Assembly: GCA_020853525.1 (NCBI GenBank)
Contig: JADYYS010000009.1
Coordinates: 1 to 64,000 of the forward strand
Direction of reading: 5' to 3'
Source of the DNA: Ardenticatenales bacterium
Lineage (GTDB): Bacteria > Chloroflexota > Anaerolineae > Epilineales > Epilineaceae
Length of the DNA: 64,000 nucleotides
Shown in pieces: positions 45,001 to 53,083 of this stretch. Positions within the stretch are counted from its first letter, which is position 1, and every line of letters begins with the position of its first letter. Made by a program: the position numbers and the translations under genes. The notes below the pieces were generated by a model. The model did not search any database. It saw only the letters and a list, made by a program, of their open reading frames with translations, and had not been told where the DNA came from.

Positions 45001-45106
45001 GTTCGGACGGTGGGGGTTTGTGGAGGTGGGGGATCCGTATGAGGCGCAGGGGGTGATTCGGGCTGTCGTCCGTACGCTGGCTGAGCACGATGCGGTCACC
45101 CGATGA
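42068..45106 (+). CDS. type III-like restriction endonuclease subunit (DEAD/DEAH translocase)
   Basis: This 1012-residue SF2 enzyme has Walker A 'MATGTGKTVVMGML' (K165), the DEAH box 'INDEAHHCYRRK' (D295), 'YDLSATPFF' (motif III) and 'SMLTEGWDANTVTHVLGVRA', then 'CEQVVGRALRR' (motif VI). The C-terminal 'VDFESTKPYF' and 'ERDYVPDFLV', then 'LVLEVTGE', look like a PD-(D/E)xK nuclease site. I prefer the ATG at 42068 to an upstream one because the extra residues are low-complexity; no Shine-Dalgarno is clear. It resembles the BPTD_3080-type restriction subunit and pairs with the methyltransferase at 45601. Confidence 0.88.
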   Translation: MPDTPIDNPVLNTPYAEPSRHFRFSDDGITDEVVPGRRKSAYFVPIAPPRKRGRQLVLDTQWTADRLRPNDDINRIRERVAVWRQGGYVDVTPTTRRLLAYWTDAERERPLFFCQIEAMETVIYIAEVARRYGDAWIENGLRDANETANPGLYRLAMKMATGTGKTVVMGMLIAWQALNKLANAQDARFSDAFLIVAPGITIRDRLRVLMPNDPANYYRQRDIVSSDDLARLQQAKIVITNFHAFGLREKMTVARATKAMLGADASGAFTESAPEMVRRVCRDLGNKRGVIVINDEAHHCYRRKTDAPSETLDADEREAAAQREKEARVWIGGLEAVQAKLGIRAIYDLSATPFFLKGSGYDEGKLFGWVVSDFSLIDAIEAGLVKVPRVPVADNALLGVLPTYRDLWVRIRDDLPKKGRKTEALDGEPRLPIELQGALHSLYSNYVRYHADWEANAAARAGGLTPPVFIVVCQNTNISNLVYRYVAGWEKSRKGEAAGVGDDGDSGNSGDDAIVQAGALDLFRNDDGRGGWLQRPNTILIDSQQLESGAAMSDAFKRIAAPEIDEFKAEYRQRYPGRDIDKLTDEDLLREVMNTVGKPGKLGEHVKCVISVSMLTEGWDANTVTHVLGVRAFGTQLLCEQVVGRALRRISYATNDDGTLPPEYAEVYGVPFSFIPTSGSQGEVKPVARSTRVHAVPERTALEMTFPRLTGYRYVMPAERLRATFGPDASLAISTADVPTRVQMDPIVGAGSEHTLDDLRAMREQSVAFHIARLLLTRYFQDDEVGERPWLFPQLLAITLDWMRQCVVLKDNTFPQLLLLTGLMHEAASRIYGGIVAADAGEGRLWPSLRDYDPIGSTRWVDFESTKPYFVTSANKCHISHSVLDSDWEAAVEMAMEEMPEVIRYAKNDHLGFTIPYVIEGRERDYVPDFLVDVDDGHGADDLLHLVLEVTGERRPEKAAKVRTAREQWVPAVNNHGGFGRWGFVEVGDPYEAQGVIRAVVRTLAEHDAVTR

Positions 45107-45381
45107 ACGATCCCTGCCCGTCCCTCGATCACTACACCGTCACAGATCATGCGCGCGACCAATTGGCTCGACGTGGCCTCTCGGAAGCGGACCTGCAACA
45201 GGCACTTGCAGGACACGTGCGGTCGGAACCCGTTCGGACCGGGCGCTGCGTCTACCAGCTGATGTTTACGAACGTCAGCGGCACGGCCGGGTTGCTGCGC
45301 GTGTTCGTCGATGTGGATCGCGAGCCACCGGAGGTCGTGACCGTATACTTCACCAGCAAGCTGACCAAGTACTGGAGGTAA
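45103..45381 (+). CDS. DUF4258 family protein (putative toxin)
   Basis: This is a 92-residue protein. 'YTVTDHARDQLARRGLSEAD' near the N-terminus, with His and Arg, and the closing 'VVTVYFTSKLTKYWR' fit DUF4258, a fold related to small RNase-like toxins. It starts within the restriction-subunit stop codon (ATGA overlap) and is followed 5 bp later by a DUF2283 gene. DUF4258/DUF2283 pairs are thought to act as toxin-antitoxin modules. Placement between the R and M genes is the unusual point. Confidence 0.8.
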   Translation: MNDPCPSLDHYTVTDHARDQLARRGLSEADLQQALAGHVRSEPVRTGRCVYQLMFTNVSGTAGLLRVFVDVDREPPEVVTVYFTSKLTKYWR

Positions 45382-45386
45382 CCCCG

Positions 45387-45584
45387 ATGCGCGTGACCTA
45401 CGACCGCCACACGGACACGCTGTCGATCATTCTGCGTGACACGCCCGTGAGCGAGAGCGATGAGGATAAGCCCGGCGTCATCCTGGACTACGATGCAGAG
45501 GGCAACATTGTGTCGATCGAGATCCTCGATGCGTCCGCCAGCGTCCAGCAGCCGATGACGATGGTCTACGAGTTCGCATCCTGA
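45387..45584 (+). CDS. DUF2283 family protein (putative antitoxin)
   Basis: This 65-residue protein starts MRVTYDRHTDTLSIILRDTP and continues 'KPGVILDYDAEGNIVSIEI', the standard DUF2283 pattern of short beta strands. GGAGGTAA lies 6 nt before the ATG, overlapping the DUF4258 stop. It probably neutralises or regulates its DUF4258 neighbour. The methyltransferase starts 17 bp later. Confidence 0.85.
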   Translation: MRVTYDRHTDTLSIILRDTPVSESDEDKPGVILDYDAEGNIVSIEILDASASVQQPMTMVYEFAS

Positions 45585-45600
45585 CATCGGAGCCCGCGCC

Positions 45601-48243
45601 ATGCCCCCCAAGCCCGCCCCCCGCACCCGCGTCGACGCGATCCAACACCAAGACACCCGCCTCAACATCCCCACCGAGGAACTCCGCGACTTCGTCGCCG
45701 CCGACGAGGCCGCCCCCCAAACGCTCCTCTATCCGCGCGACCCGTCGCTGGACCCGCAGCTGGTGTGGAAGGGCAAGGATGATCAGGACCGCGCCCCGCT
45801 GGCGGTGCCGCTGGTCCCGATCTACATCCAAGAGAAGATCCACCCCCGCGCCCTCATCGAGGACCTCCGCCGCCACCATCCCGCAGCCGGCCGCATCGCC
45901 GAGCCGGACGGCGACTACGTCCAGGCGGACCTCTTCGCTACAGCCTTCGACGAGCCCGACGACCTGGCGCACATGGTCGAGTTCTACCAACACGACCAGC
46001 ACTGGTCCAACCGCCTGATCCTGGGCGACAGCCTCCAGGTGATGGCCAGCCTGGCCGAGAAGGAAGGCCTAAAGGGCAAGGTCCAGACGATATACCTCGA
46101 CCCGCCCTACGGCATCAAGTTCGGCTCCAACTGGCAGGTGAGCACGCGCAAGCGCGACGTGAAGGACGGCAAGGTAGAAGACGCGACGCGGCAGCCGGAG
46201 CAGGTGCGGGCGTTTCGGGATACATGGCAGTTGGGGATACACAGCTATCTGGCGTATTTGCGGGATCGGCTGGTTGTCGCGAGGGAGTTGTTGACTGAGA
46301 CGGGGTCACTCTTCGTCCAGATCGGCGACGAGAACGTTCATGTTGTGCGGTCCATCATGGACGAGGTGTTCGGAAGCGAGCACTTCGTAGCGCTTGTCGC
46401 GTTCAAGAAAACGACGGGCGCCGGGAGCTTCGCTGGTGGCACGAATATCCTTGCTTCGACAGCAGATTACATCGTTTGGTATGCGAAGAACATGGAACAG
46501 GTCAAGTATCGTCCATTGTATCGTCAGAAGGATCTTGATGGCATTGGTGGTGAGCAATATACCATGGTCGAGACCTCCGACGGACAGCGCACGCGAGGCA
46601 TACCGTCATCCGTCGACGATCGACCATTTCGCCCGGACAACCTTACATCACAAACGACTCGCGAGGCCCAGACAACCGTATTTCCAGTTGATCTGAATGG
46701 GCAGACCTATCTTCCCAATACTGGTGGTTGGAAGACAAACCGCGACGGAATGACTCGCCTTGGCCATGCTCGACGACTGATCGCCTTGGGGAAGACACTC
46801 TGCTACGTGCGATTCTTTGACGACTATCCACTATTCCCGTTCACAAACGTCTGGACCGACACGGTGACATCAGGATTCGCCGATCCGAAGATGTACGTTG
46901 TCCAGACGAATGCCAAGGTCATCGAACGCTGCCTCCTCATGACCACCGACCCCGGCGACCTCGTCCTCGACCCCACCTGCGGCTCCGGCACCACCGCCTA
47001 CGTCGCCGAGCAATGGGGCCGCCGCTGGATCACCGTCGACACGTCCCGCGTCGCCCTCGCGCTCGCCCGCACGCGCATCATGTCCGCCCGCTACCCGTAC
47101 TACCTCCTCGCCGACACACCCGAAGGGATCAGCAAGGAGGCCGAGGTGGCCGGCCGGGTGCCGCCGATGCCGATGCCGGCCACCGGCGCCGACGTCCGGC
47201 GCGGGTTCGTGTACCGGCGCGTGCCGCACATCACGCTGAAGTCGATTGCCAACAACCCGGACATCGTCCCGGGGATGACGCGCGAGCAGATCGACGCCGC
47301 CATCGCCCGCCACGCGGACACCGAGACGCTGTACGACAAGCCGTACGAGGACAACAAGCGCGTGCGCGTTTCGGGGCCGTTCACCGTCGAGAGCCTCTCG
47401 CCGCACCGCGTCCTGGACACGGACACGCCGCAGCCGGCGTCGGAGGCGGTGGGCAAGCGGGACGGCGCGGACTTCGGGACGATGATCCTGGACAACCTCC
47501 GCGTCGCCGGCGTCCAGAACACCCGCAAGGGCGAGCGCCTCAAGTTCGATCGCCTCGCCCCCTACGCCGGCCTCTGGCTGCAGGCCGCCGGCGCCTACAC
47601 CGACACGGAAGGCAACGTGCGCCGCGTGGCGGTGTCCATCGGCCCCGAGCACGGCACCGTCGGGCCGCAGCACGTCAAAGAAGCCGCCAAGGAGGCCGTG
47701 AAGGGCGTAGGCTTCGACCTCCTCATCGTCTGCGGCTTCGCCTTCGACCCCCATGTGGGCGAAGAAGCCAAGCGCTTCGGCCAACTGGACGTCCTCCCCG
47801 TCCGCATGAACGCCGACCTCCTCATGGGCGACGCCCTCCTCAAAAAGACCGGCGCCGGCAACCTCTTCATGGTATTCGGCGAACCCGACATCGACATCCG
47901 CCACCTGGATGGCAACATGATCGAGGTTGAACTCCGCGGCCTCGACATCTACGATCCCACCACCGGCGCCCTCCGCACCGCCTCCACCGACGAGATCGCC
48001 TGCTGGTTCATCGACACGGACTACGACGCCGAGAGCTTCTTCGTCCGCCACGCGTACTTCACGGGGGCGGATGAGCCGTACGATAAGTTGAGGCGGGCGT
48101 TGCGGGCGGAGGTGGATGAGGGGGCGTGGGGGGCGTTGTATCGGACGGTGAGTCGGGGGTTCGCGCGGCCGAAGGACGGGCGGAAAGCGGTGAAGGTGAT
48201 CAATCACTATGGGGATGAGGTGTTGAGGGTGTACGATGTGTGA
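45601..48243 (+). CDS. type III-like site-specific DNA methyltransferase
   Basis: This 880-residue beta-class amino-methyltransferase has the catalytic motif 'YLDPPYGIKFGSNW' (D167PPY) ahead of the SAM-binding motif 'LDPTCGSGTTAYVAEQWGR' (from D457). That order defines the beta class. It modifies the site cut by the subunit at 42068. A target-recognition region lies between the motifs, and a long C-terminal region (about 500-880) follows. Bases about 46320-46930 are clearly lower in G+C than the rest of the gene, suggesting that the target-recognition segment was exchanged by recombination. The substrate (adenine or cytosine) cannot be set here. Confidence 0.9.
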   Translation: MPPKPAPRTRVDAIQHQDTRLNIPTEELRDFVAADEAAPQTLLYPRDPSLDPQLVWKGKDDQDRAPLAVPLVPIYIQEKIHPRALIEDLRRHHPAAGRIAEPDGDYVQADLFATAFDEPDDLAHMVEFYQHDQHWSNRLILGDSLQVMASLAEKEGLKGKVQTIYLDPPYGIKFGSNWQVSTRKRDVKDGKVEDATRQPEQVRAFRDTWQLGIHSYLAYLRDRLVVARELLTETGSLFVQIGDENVHVVRSIMDEVFGSEHFVALVAFKKTTGAGSFAGGTNILASTADYIVWYAKNMEQVKYRPLYRQKDLDGIGGEQYTMVETSDGQRTRGIPSSVDDRPFRPDNLTSQTTREAQTTVFPVDLNGQTYLPNTGGWKTNRDGMTRLGHARRLIALGKTLCYVRFFDDYPLFPFTNVWTDTVTSGFADPKMYVVQTNAKVIERCLLMTTDPGDLVLDPTCGSGTTAYVAEQWGRRWITVDTSRVALALARTRIMSARYPYYLLADTPEGISKEAEVAGRVPPMPMPATGADVRRGFVYRRVPHITLKSIANNPDIVPGMTREQIDAAIARHADTETLYDKPYEDNKRVRVSGPFTVESLSPHRVLDTDTPQPASEAVGKRDGADFGTMILDNLRVAGVQNTRKGERLKFDRLAPYAGLWLQAAGAYTDTEGNVRRVAVSIGPEHGTVGPQHVKEAAKEAVKGVGFDLLIVCGFAFDPHVGEEAKRFGQLDVLPVRMNADLLMGDALLKKTGAGNLFMVFGEPDIDIRHLDGNMIEVELRGLDIYDPTTGALRTASTDEIACWFIDTDYDAESFFVRHAYFTGADEPYDKLRRALRAEVDEGAWGALYRTVSRGFARPKDGRKAVKVINHYGDEVLRVYDV

Positions 48244-48296
48244 GGATGGTGGCCGGGCACTTGCGGTCTGCCGATACCACACCGTGGACGGTCCCA

Positions 48297-48590
48297 ATGA
48301 CCCTGGATGAAGTCGTCCGTACGCTGACATCGCACCAGCGCGAGATCACGACCGCGCACGGAGTTGCGTCGCTCGCCATATTCGGTTCGGTCGCACGCGG
48401 TGATGCCCTACCAACAAGCGACGTCGACGTGCTGGTGGAGTGCGCGCGACCGACGGGCTTGCTGGCCTTAGTGGGCCTCAAGCAGCGCCTCGAAGCCACC
48501 CTCGGCTGCGCCGTCGATCTCGCGACTCGCGATGAATTGCACCCGGTGTTGCGGGCGGACATCCTATCCAAGGCAGTGCGTGCCCTCTAG
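48297..48590 (+). CDS. MNT-type minimal nucleotidyltransferase
   Basis: This 97-residue protein has the 'AIFGSVARGDALPTSDVDVLVE' core (GSxxxG...DxD) of MntA-like antitoxins, which AMPylate and silence HEPN toxins. I chose the ATG at 48297 because the family opens with 'TLDEVVRTL...'. No HEPN partner follows or precedes it; a composition change and an unrelated operon come next. It may be an orphan, or act within the restriction cluster just upstream. Confidence 0.85.
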   Translation: MTLDEVVRTLTSHQREITTAHGVASLAIFGSVARGDALPTSDVDVLVECARPTGLLALVGLKQRLEATLGCAVDLATRDELHPVLRADILSKAVRAL

Positions 48591-48728
48591 ATCGTGGCGG
48601 ATGCGGATCCGAAAGGCCATCGAATGGTAGTCCTCGGATGAGGCGTTCGTCGACATGTCACGCTAATCACTTGAGACCGCCACAATAGGTCCAAGTATGG
48701 GCTCATCGGCATTGAACTTAGAAGGGAA

Positions 48729-51179
48729 ATGCACTCAGTGAATCCGTTCAAACGTTATGGAGATCATCGCTGGCGACCGTTCCCCGGAGTCGAGATCAAC
48801 TTTTCGAACGCTCATGACGCAGATATCTCTGAAGATATCTCTGAAGAGTATCTATACTCTAGAATTGCACAGATAGTCTGCGACAATGATCTTGAATCCG
48901 GTGAGATGTCCAGTGACACGTGTCTTGAAGTCACTGATACTATGCGACAATATCTATTTGCGCAATACGACTCGGTTCGCTTTTCCATGGACAGACGGCT
49001 TAACGACGCTGGGGATTGGTGGATCGAAGCATCTACTGACGCTTCAACCTCGCTCCGAGAGCAGCATTCCGTCAATGAGGGACTCTTCGGCTGGATGCTC
49101 TCGGCACGACGCCCCTTGCTTTATGAGTCGAAGCACGAGAATCTGCCAATTAACATTTCATATCTTCCCGGCTATGAACGCACTGAGTCGGTGCTCTTAG
49201 TGGAGGTGAGAATCGATTCACGAATTGTTGGATGTTTGTGTGCTGTAAGTGATGCTCCCGATGCAATTGACTCGCGATTGAGATCGCTCCTAATACGCAC
49301 TTCTCGACTGATCGAAGCACTAGCCGCACCTATTCCAATCTATCTCGGCGTATCCCGCGACGCGCAGGGAGCGGATCAAACATCCCCAACTCCGCGGACG
49401 TTTCAAGACGTGCTGCGTGAACTCACAAGGAGTCTCGCGCCTAGATATGAGTGGTTCAACTATTGGCAATGGAAGCCGCGAAATCAGACGTTGATTCCGC
49501 ATCAATTGGCGCCAAGTCTCGTCTCGCTCGCTGCTCCGCATCTCACTGCTCTCGGTCTCGGTGAGGGATTCGTTGGAAGCGTTGCAGAACGACTGGAGGC
49601 AATTCGTGACAATAAAGTTCTAGATGCCTACGGTGAGGATACTCGTATTGCGACTCCCCTGCCTGACATTGCGCCTGGTATTCAATTGCGCGCGATCCTT
49701 GCGGTACCAGTAATGTCATCAACGCGATTCTACGGCGTACTTGCAATTCTCGGAGACGCCACGTCGTTCTTCAACGATCACGATTTGCACACGGTCCAAG
49801 ATCTCGCGAATATGGCCGGGCCACAGCTTGCAGCTATTGATGAGCGAGATGTGACTGATCTCGAGCGATCTATTAGCGAAGATTTGTTGACTTGCATTGC
49901 GAGACAACTTAGACCAAGCGAATATTGGAGTAACCTCAGTCGGATGTTCGAGCGTATCTGCTCGACGCATGTTGCGCTGAGTATTTCAATCCTAGTTGGG
50001 CGCCGACATGCGCCGCACTTCTATTCACTAAAGGCATCGTCAATGCCACACAATAGCTATGCAGGCATCCAGTTCGACGCAAGGAAGGATCCATTCATTC
50101 GGGCACTCGCGACAAGGCGAACTGATTGGGTGGACTTGGGCACTCTTCCCGCAGATCGCAGCCGTCGTCAATGCGTACATCCAAACGCAAGCAAGGTGGG
50201 CGTAGCGCATTTCCCATCCGCGCCAAGCAGACCACTCAGAATTATCAGATCATCATTGGGTAAGTCTGCATTTCCCGTGCTGATCGCAACTATTGGGTTG
50301 GAAGATTCCACAATGTACAGCAGCTCCTGGCCCGTAGATCTGATTCGTCCAGCGCTGGATCGCATCATTGAAAATGTCTTTGCGATCACGCGAGCAATCC
50401 TGACGGCCGCTGACGTCAAGGAAGCTGCTCAGCTAAGAGCAATGCTCATGACTATTGAAACGCATGATACGAAAGGTCAGCTAAATAAGATAGCCCAGAG
50501 CGCCGAGGGAATTCACCTTCACTCGGACGGTGAAAATCGCGAGCGCGCGCGCGACATAATGAACGCCGTATATGATTTGAGAAATAAGACAGAGAATAGT
50601 CTCTTCGCAAGTTTCTACTCGAGACCGGCCGGGGACATGACTGAGTCACAAGACGTGGAGTTTCTTGATTCGCGAACAGAGCTTGACATTAGAGATCTAC
50701 TCGCGGAGGTGGTTAGGCTACAAAGCGAGAGGGAGCCCAATCAAGTGATCGTCCTCGAACTGCGATGGGGTGAGGCAGTTCATCCTCAAGTCTTCGGACT
50801 TAGACGGTGGCTCGTCGCAGCCGTACGCAATGTCCTTTCGAATGCAGTGAAGTTCGGTAGAGGACTTCCGATAACTGTGGAAGCAAGTTTGAACATGGTG
50901 GAGTCGCACGTGGACCAAGGTGAAGTTACTGTTCGTATAATTGACAGGGGTATTGGAATCCCCGAGTCCGAGCATAAGAAGATTTTCGTGGCGGGGCATC
51001 AGAATGCATACAGCAGGCGCTTCGAGGTAACGGGGTCTCAGATCGCGTTATCTGTATCACGTGAAATCCTCGAATTACATGGCGGTTCGATTTGGGTTCA
51101 GTCATCCTCTCCGGGCAATGGTGCCATCTTTGCAATTAAGCTTCCAGTCGCAATTACGCATTCAAGTGAGGGGAAGTGA
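48729..51179 (+). CDS. soluble GAF-domain histidine kinase
   Basis: This 816-residue kinase has no membrane segment. Three GAF-like regions (about residues 45-195, 220-375 and 385-560) precede the phospho-acceptor region 'MTIETHDTKGQLNKI' (H579 likely). The ATPase domain has N-box 'VAAVRNVLSNAVKFG', G1 'IIDRGIGIPESEHKKIF' and a C-terminal 'LSVSREILELHGGSIWV'. The H-box is divergent but keeps the key His. It is the first gene of a three-gene, low-G+C operon with a lone receiver (1-bp gap) and a RelA/SpoT synthetase. AAGGGA lies only a few bases before the ATG; GTG at 48738 is an alternative start. Confidence 0.8.
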   Translation: MHSVNPFKRYGDHRWRPFPGVEINFSNAHDADISEDISEEYLYSRIAQIVCDNDLESGEMSSDTCLEVTDTMRQYLFAQYDSVRFSMDRRLNDAGDWWIEASTDASTSLREQHSVNEGLFGWMLSARRPLLYESKHENLPINISYLPGYERTESVLLVEVRIDSRIVGCLCAVSDAPDAIDSRLRSLLIRTSRLIEALAAPIPIYLGVSRDAQGADQTSPTPRTFQDVLRELTRSLAPRYEWFNYWQWKPRNQTLIPHQLAPSLVSLAAPHLTALGLGEGFVGSVAERLEAIRDNKVLDAYGEDTRIATPLPDIAPGIQLRAILAVPVMSSTRFYGVLAILGDATSFFNDHDLHTVQDLANMAGPQLAAIDERDVTDLERSISEDLLTCIARQLRPSEYWSNLSRMFERICSTHVALSISILVGRRHAPHFYSLKASSMPHNSYAGIQFDARKDPFIRALATRRTDWVDLGTLPADRSRRQCVHPNASKVGVAHFPSAPSRPLRIIRSSLGKSAFPVLIATIGLEDSTMYSSSWPVDLIRPALDRIIENVFAITRAILTAADVKEAAQLRAMLMTIETHDTKGQLNKIAQSAEGIHLHSDGENRERARDIMNAVYDLRNKTENSLFASFYSRPAGDMTESQDVEFLDSRTELDIRDLLAEVVRLQSEREPNQVIVLELRWGEAVHPQVFGLRRWLVAAVRNVLSNAVKFGRGLPITVEASLNMVESHVDQGEVTVRIIDRGIGIPESEHKKIFVAGHQNAYSRRFEVTGSQIALSVSREILELHGGSIWVQSSSPGNGAIFAIKLPVAITHSSEGK

Positions 51180-51180
51180 G

Positions 51181-51573
51181 ATGCAAGTACTATGGGTGGA
51201 TGATCAGCCCGGCGACAGCCCAGAGTTTATGAGGGTGCTCGTCGAACGGGGCTGGCATGTGACTAATGCCCGAAACGTAGTTGAAGCGATTATGTGTCTC
51301 GATAGTGAGTCCTTTGACCTTCTTATCTTGGACATCCAAATCCCTCTCGGACCAGTGGGCGGCGATCAGAGATTTGAAGATCTCGCCTACAATGGTGTGC
51401 ATGTCTATATCCGAATGTCAGAGAAGTCCTGTGACAAGGTGCCGCAAGTCATTTGTCTCACGAATTTCGAACACGCTGCTCGCCAACACTTGGGATCCGA
51501 GGTCACCGTTCTTAGCAAGGCTATTTTTATTGAGACATTCAGGAAGGAGATTGAAGCACATGAACCAAAATGA
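51181..51573 (+). CDS. stand-alone receiver-domain response regulator
   Basis: This 130-residue protein is a CheY-like receiver with no output domain. It has the acidic pair D7-D8 ('VLWVDDQPGD'), probable phospho-acceptor D51 ('DLLILDIQIPLG'), the Thr in 'ICLTNFEHA' and the Lys in 'VLSKAIFIE'. An insertion after D51 (GPVGGDQRFEDLAYNG) is longer than usual. It starts one base after the kinase stop and overlaps the RelA/SpoT gene by 14 bp. It is likely the phosphorylation partner of the kinase and may relay the signal to the synthetase directly. Confidence 0.85.
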   Translation: MQVLWVDDQPGDSPEFMRVLVERGWHVTNARNVVEAIMCLDSESFDLLILDIQIPLGPVGGDQRFEDLAYNGVHVYIRMSEKSCDKVPQVICLTNFEHAARQHLGSEVTVLSKAIFIETFRKEIEAHEPK

Positions 51574-52468
51574 AGTGGATATCATCGCCGAAAGCCAGCG
51601 CCCGTACTACAACGCAGCTATGGAACAAGTGATGGCAACCATTCGGCACATTTCCGACGAGCGTGCCCGCGTATATGGCCTTTCTCCATGGACACTAAGC
51701 AGTCGATTAAAGGATGCCAATAGCATTGTAGAGAAGATCGGACGAAAGAGGTCGATTAGGGAGGACTATTCGCTCGATAATATTACGGATATTGCGGGCG
51801 TGCGTGTGATTGTTGAAAGTGATCGCACTGCTCGTTCGCTCGAGTCGTTTATTCGCTCGCGCAATGTGTTCTCCGTAAATAGCGAGGCATCCGAATCATT
51901 CCTAGACGCTCCGCGAAGTGATGGCTACAGAGGCATCCATCTCATATTGTTGGTCGATGTGAGGCTCGCGTCCGCGAAGTCGGTGCCTGTGGAGGTGCAG
52001 ATCCGCACGATGTTGCATCATCAGTGGTCAGAATTGTCTCATAGCGAGTTCTATAAGAGCGTCGAAGATATCCCGGGAAGTCTACTCTTGCGCATGCGAT
52101 CCCTAAGCGAGGCATTGCATTTGGCCGAGATTGAGTCGGCGCAATTGCGAAGGAGTCGGATTCTAGATGAGTGTCAATTGCTTATTTGGGACGAGCTCAG
52201 GGAACGCGTTCTTGAAACATTGAGCGCAGCGTCTAGCGATTCGTCAACAACAAGAGCTGTAGGCCAGTTGGGAATTCTACTCCTGAATACAGATCGACAA
52301 CTTCGGCGAATACTTGTGTCTGACGGCGAGGCGCAGCGATTGGCGTTCCGTACATTTATTGAGTTAGCAGATCGGATCAGCGAACTATGTGAAGCGAGCA
52401 ACGATGCAATTGACTACATTGTGCGACGATTGACGATCTATGTCCAGGGAATCCCGGATGATTGGTAG
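51560..52468 (+). CDS. RelA/SpoT-domain (p)ppGpp synthetase-like protein
   Basis: This 302-residue protein has a RelA/SpoT nucleotidyltransferase core: 'DNITDIAGVRVIVESDRTA', 'DAPRSDGYRGIHLILLVD' and 'VEVQIRTMLHHQWSELSHSEFYK'. The key Arg, Tyr-Arg-Gly, the Glu of VEVQIRT and the closing His are present, so synthesis should be possible. No HD hydrolase, TGS or ACT domain is present, as in small alarmone synthetases or toxic SAS enzymes. The C-terminal 120 residues are helical and unrecognised. AAGGAGA precedes the ATG. Its operon with a kinase and receiver suggests signal-controlled alarmone (or tRNA pyrophosphorylation) output. Confidence 0.87.
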   Translation: MNQNEVDIIAESQRPYYNAAMEQVMATIRHISDERARVYGLSPWTLSSRLKDANSIVEKIGRKRSIREDYSLDNITDIAGVRVIVESDRTARSLESFIRSRNVFSVNSEASESFLDAPRSDGYRGIHLILLVDVRLASAKSVPVEVQIRTMLHHQWSELSHSEFYKSVEDIPGSLLLRMRSLSEALHLAEIESAQLRRSRILDECQLLIWDELRERVLETLSAASSDSSTTRAVGQLGILLLNTDRQLRRILVSDGEAQRLAFRTFIELADRISELCEASNDAIDYIVRRLTIYVQGIPDDW

Positions 52469-52471
52469 ATA

Positions 52472-52582
52472 ATGAATGACCCTCGGAGACGCGCGAACGG
52501 TACAAGCGTGTGGATTTGGCTCGATCTGACGCACACCCGCGACATTGAGAGGGAGTTGCTCGGCAAATATATAGCGCGGTAA
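52472..52582 (+). CDS. possible 36-aa peptide at end of the kinase-synthetase operon
   Basis: This short frame starts 3 bp after the synthetase stop. It encodes MNDPRRRANGTSVWIWLDLT, followed by an Arg/Glu-rich end (RDIERELLGKYIAR). The composition looks protein-like and it keeps the operon's spacing, but no clear ribosome site is seen and I recognise no family. It could be a truncated gene start. Confidence 0.35.
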   Translation: MNDPRRRANGTSVWIWLDLTHTRDIERELLGKYIAR

Positions 52583-52701
52583 CGGAGCCCATAGAGATGT
52601 CCTCATCCTTCTCTTTCGACTAAGCCCCGCCTCGCCTCACTGCACCGGCGGCTCGTTCAACGCCTTCGTTCTCGGATTCAACGCCGTTGCCGCGCCAGGT
52701 T

Positions 52702-52853
52702 AGCGCCTCGCAACCGCGGCGACAAGGCGTTGTTTCGCCGGATCGGCGCCCCATCATCGCCGGCATTCCCGCCCCTCGTCCCGCCTTCTCCCGCCCGTCG
52801 TTCCGCCCACACGCCAAACGGGGCGGCCCGCATGGACCGCCCCGTCACTGTCG
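52702..52853. repeat. duplicated ~150-bp segment, copy 1
   Basis: This segment matches 54641-54784 with scattered differences. It contains a hairpin with a 9-bp ACGGGGCGG stem (52818-52826 with 52837-52845). It lies in the 501-bp gap 52583-53083, where no convincing gene is seen. Confidence 0.75.
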
Positions 52854-53027
52854 GCACCGCCTGTCCGCCTGTCGCGGCGCCGGTGCGTGCCCTATGCGAT
52901 TGTCGTTCCCCTTATCGATCTCTTTGTCGATCCCTTCACCTTGCCATGGCTGAGCCGCTGGCCGAATGCTGGATCCCTACGGAGCGAGCTGGACCTCGGC
53001 GCGCCCATGCCGATGGCCTCGCTTGAC

Positions 53028-53070
53028 CCGTGGCTGTGGCTGTCCAGCGCGCGGACAGCCACAGCCACGG
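53028..53070 (-). terminator. 18-bp perfect hairpin after the HU-like gene
   Basis: Arms 53028-53045 and 53053-53070 match perfectly around a 7-nt loop. It lies 14 bp beyond the stop of the minus-strand gene at 53084. No T-run follows, as with the other hairpins in this GC-rich genome. Confidence 0.65.
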
Positions 53071-53083
53071 CCACGGCCGATCG

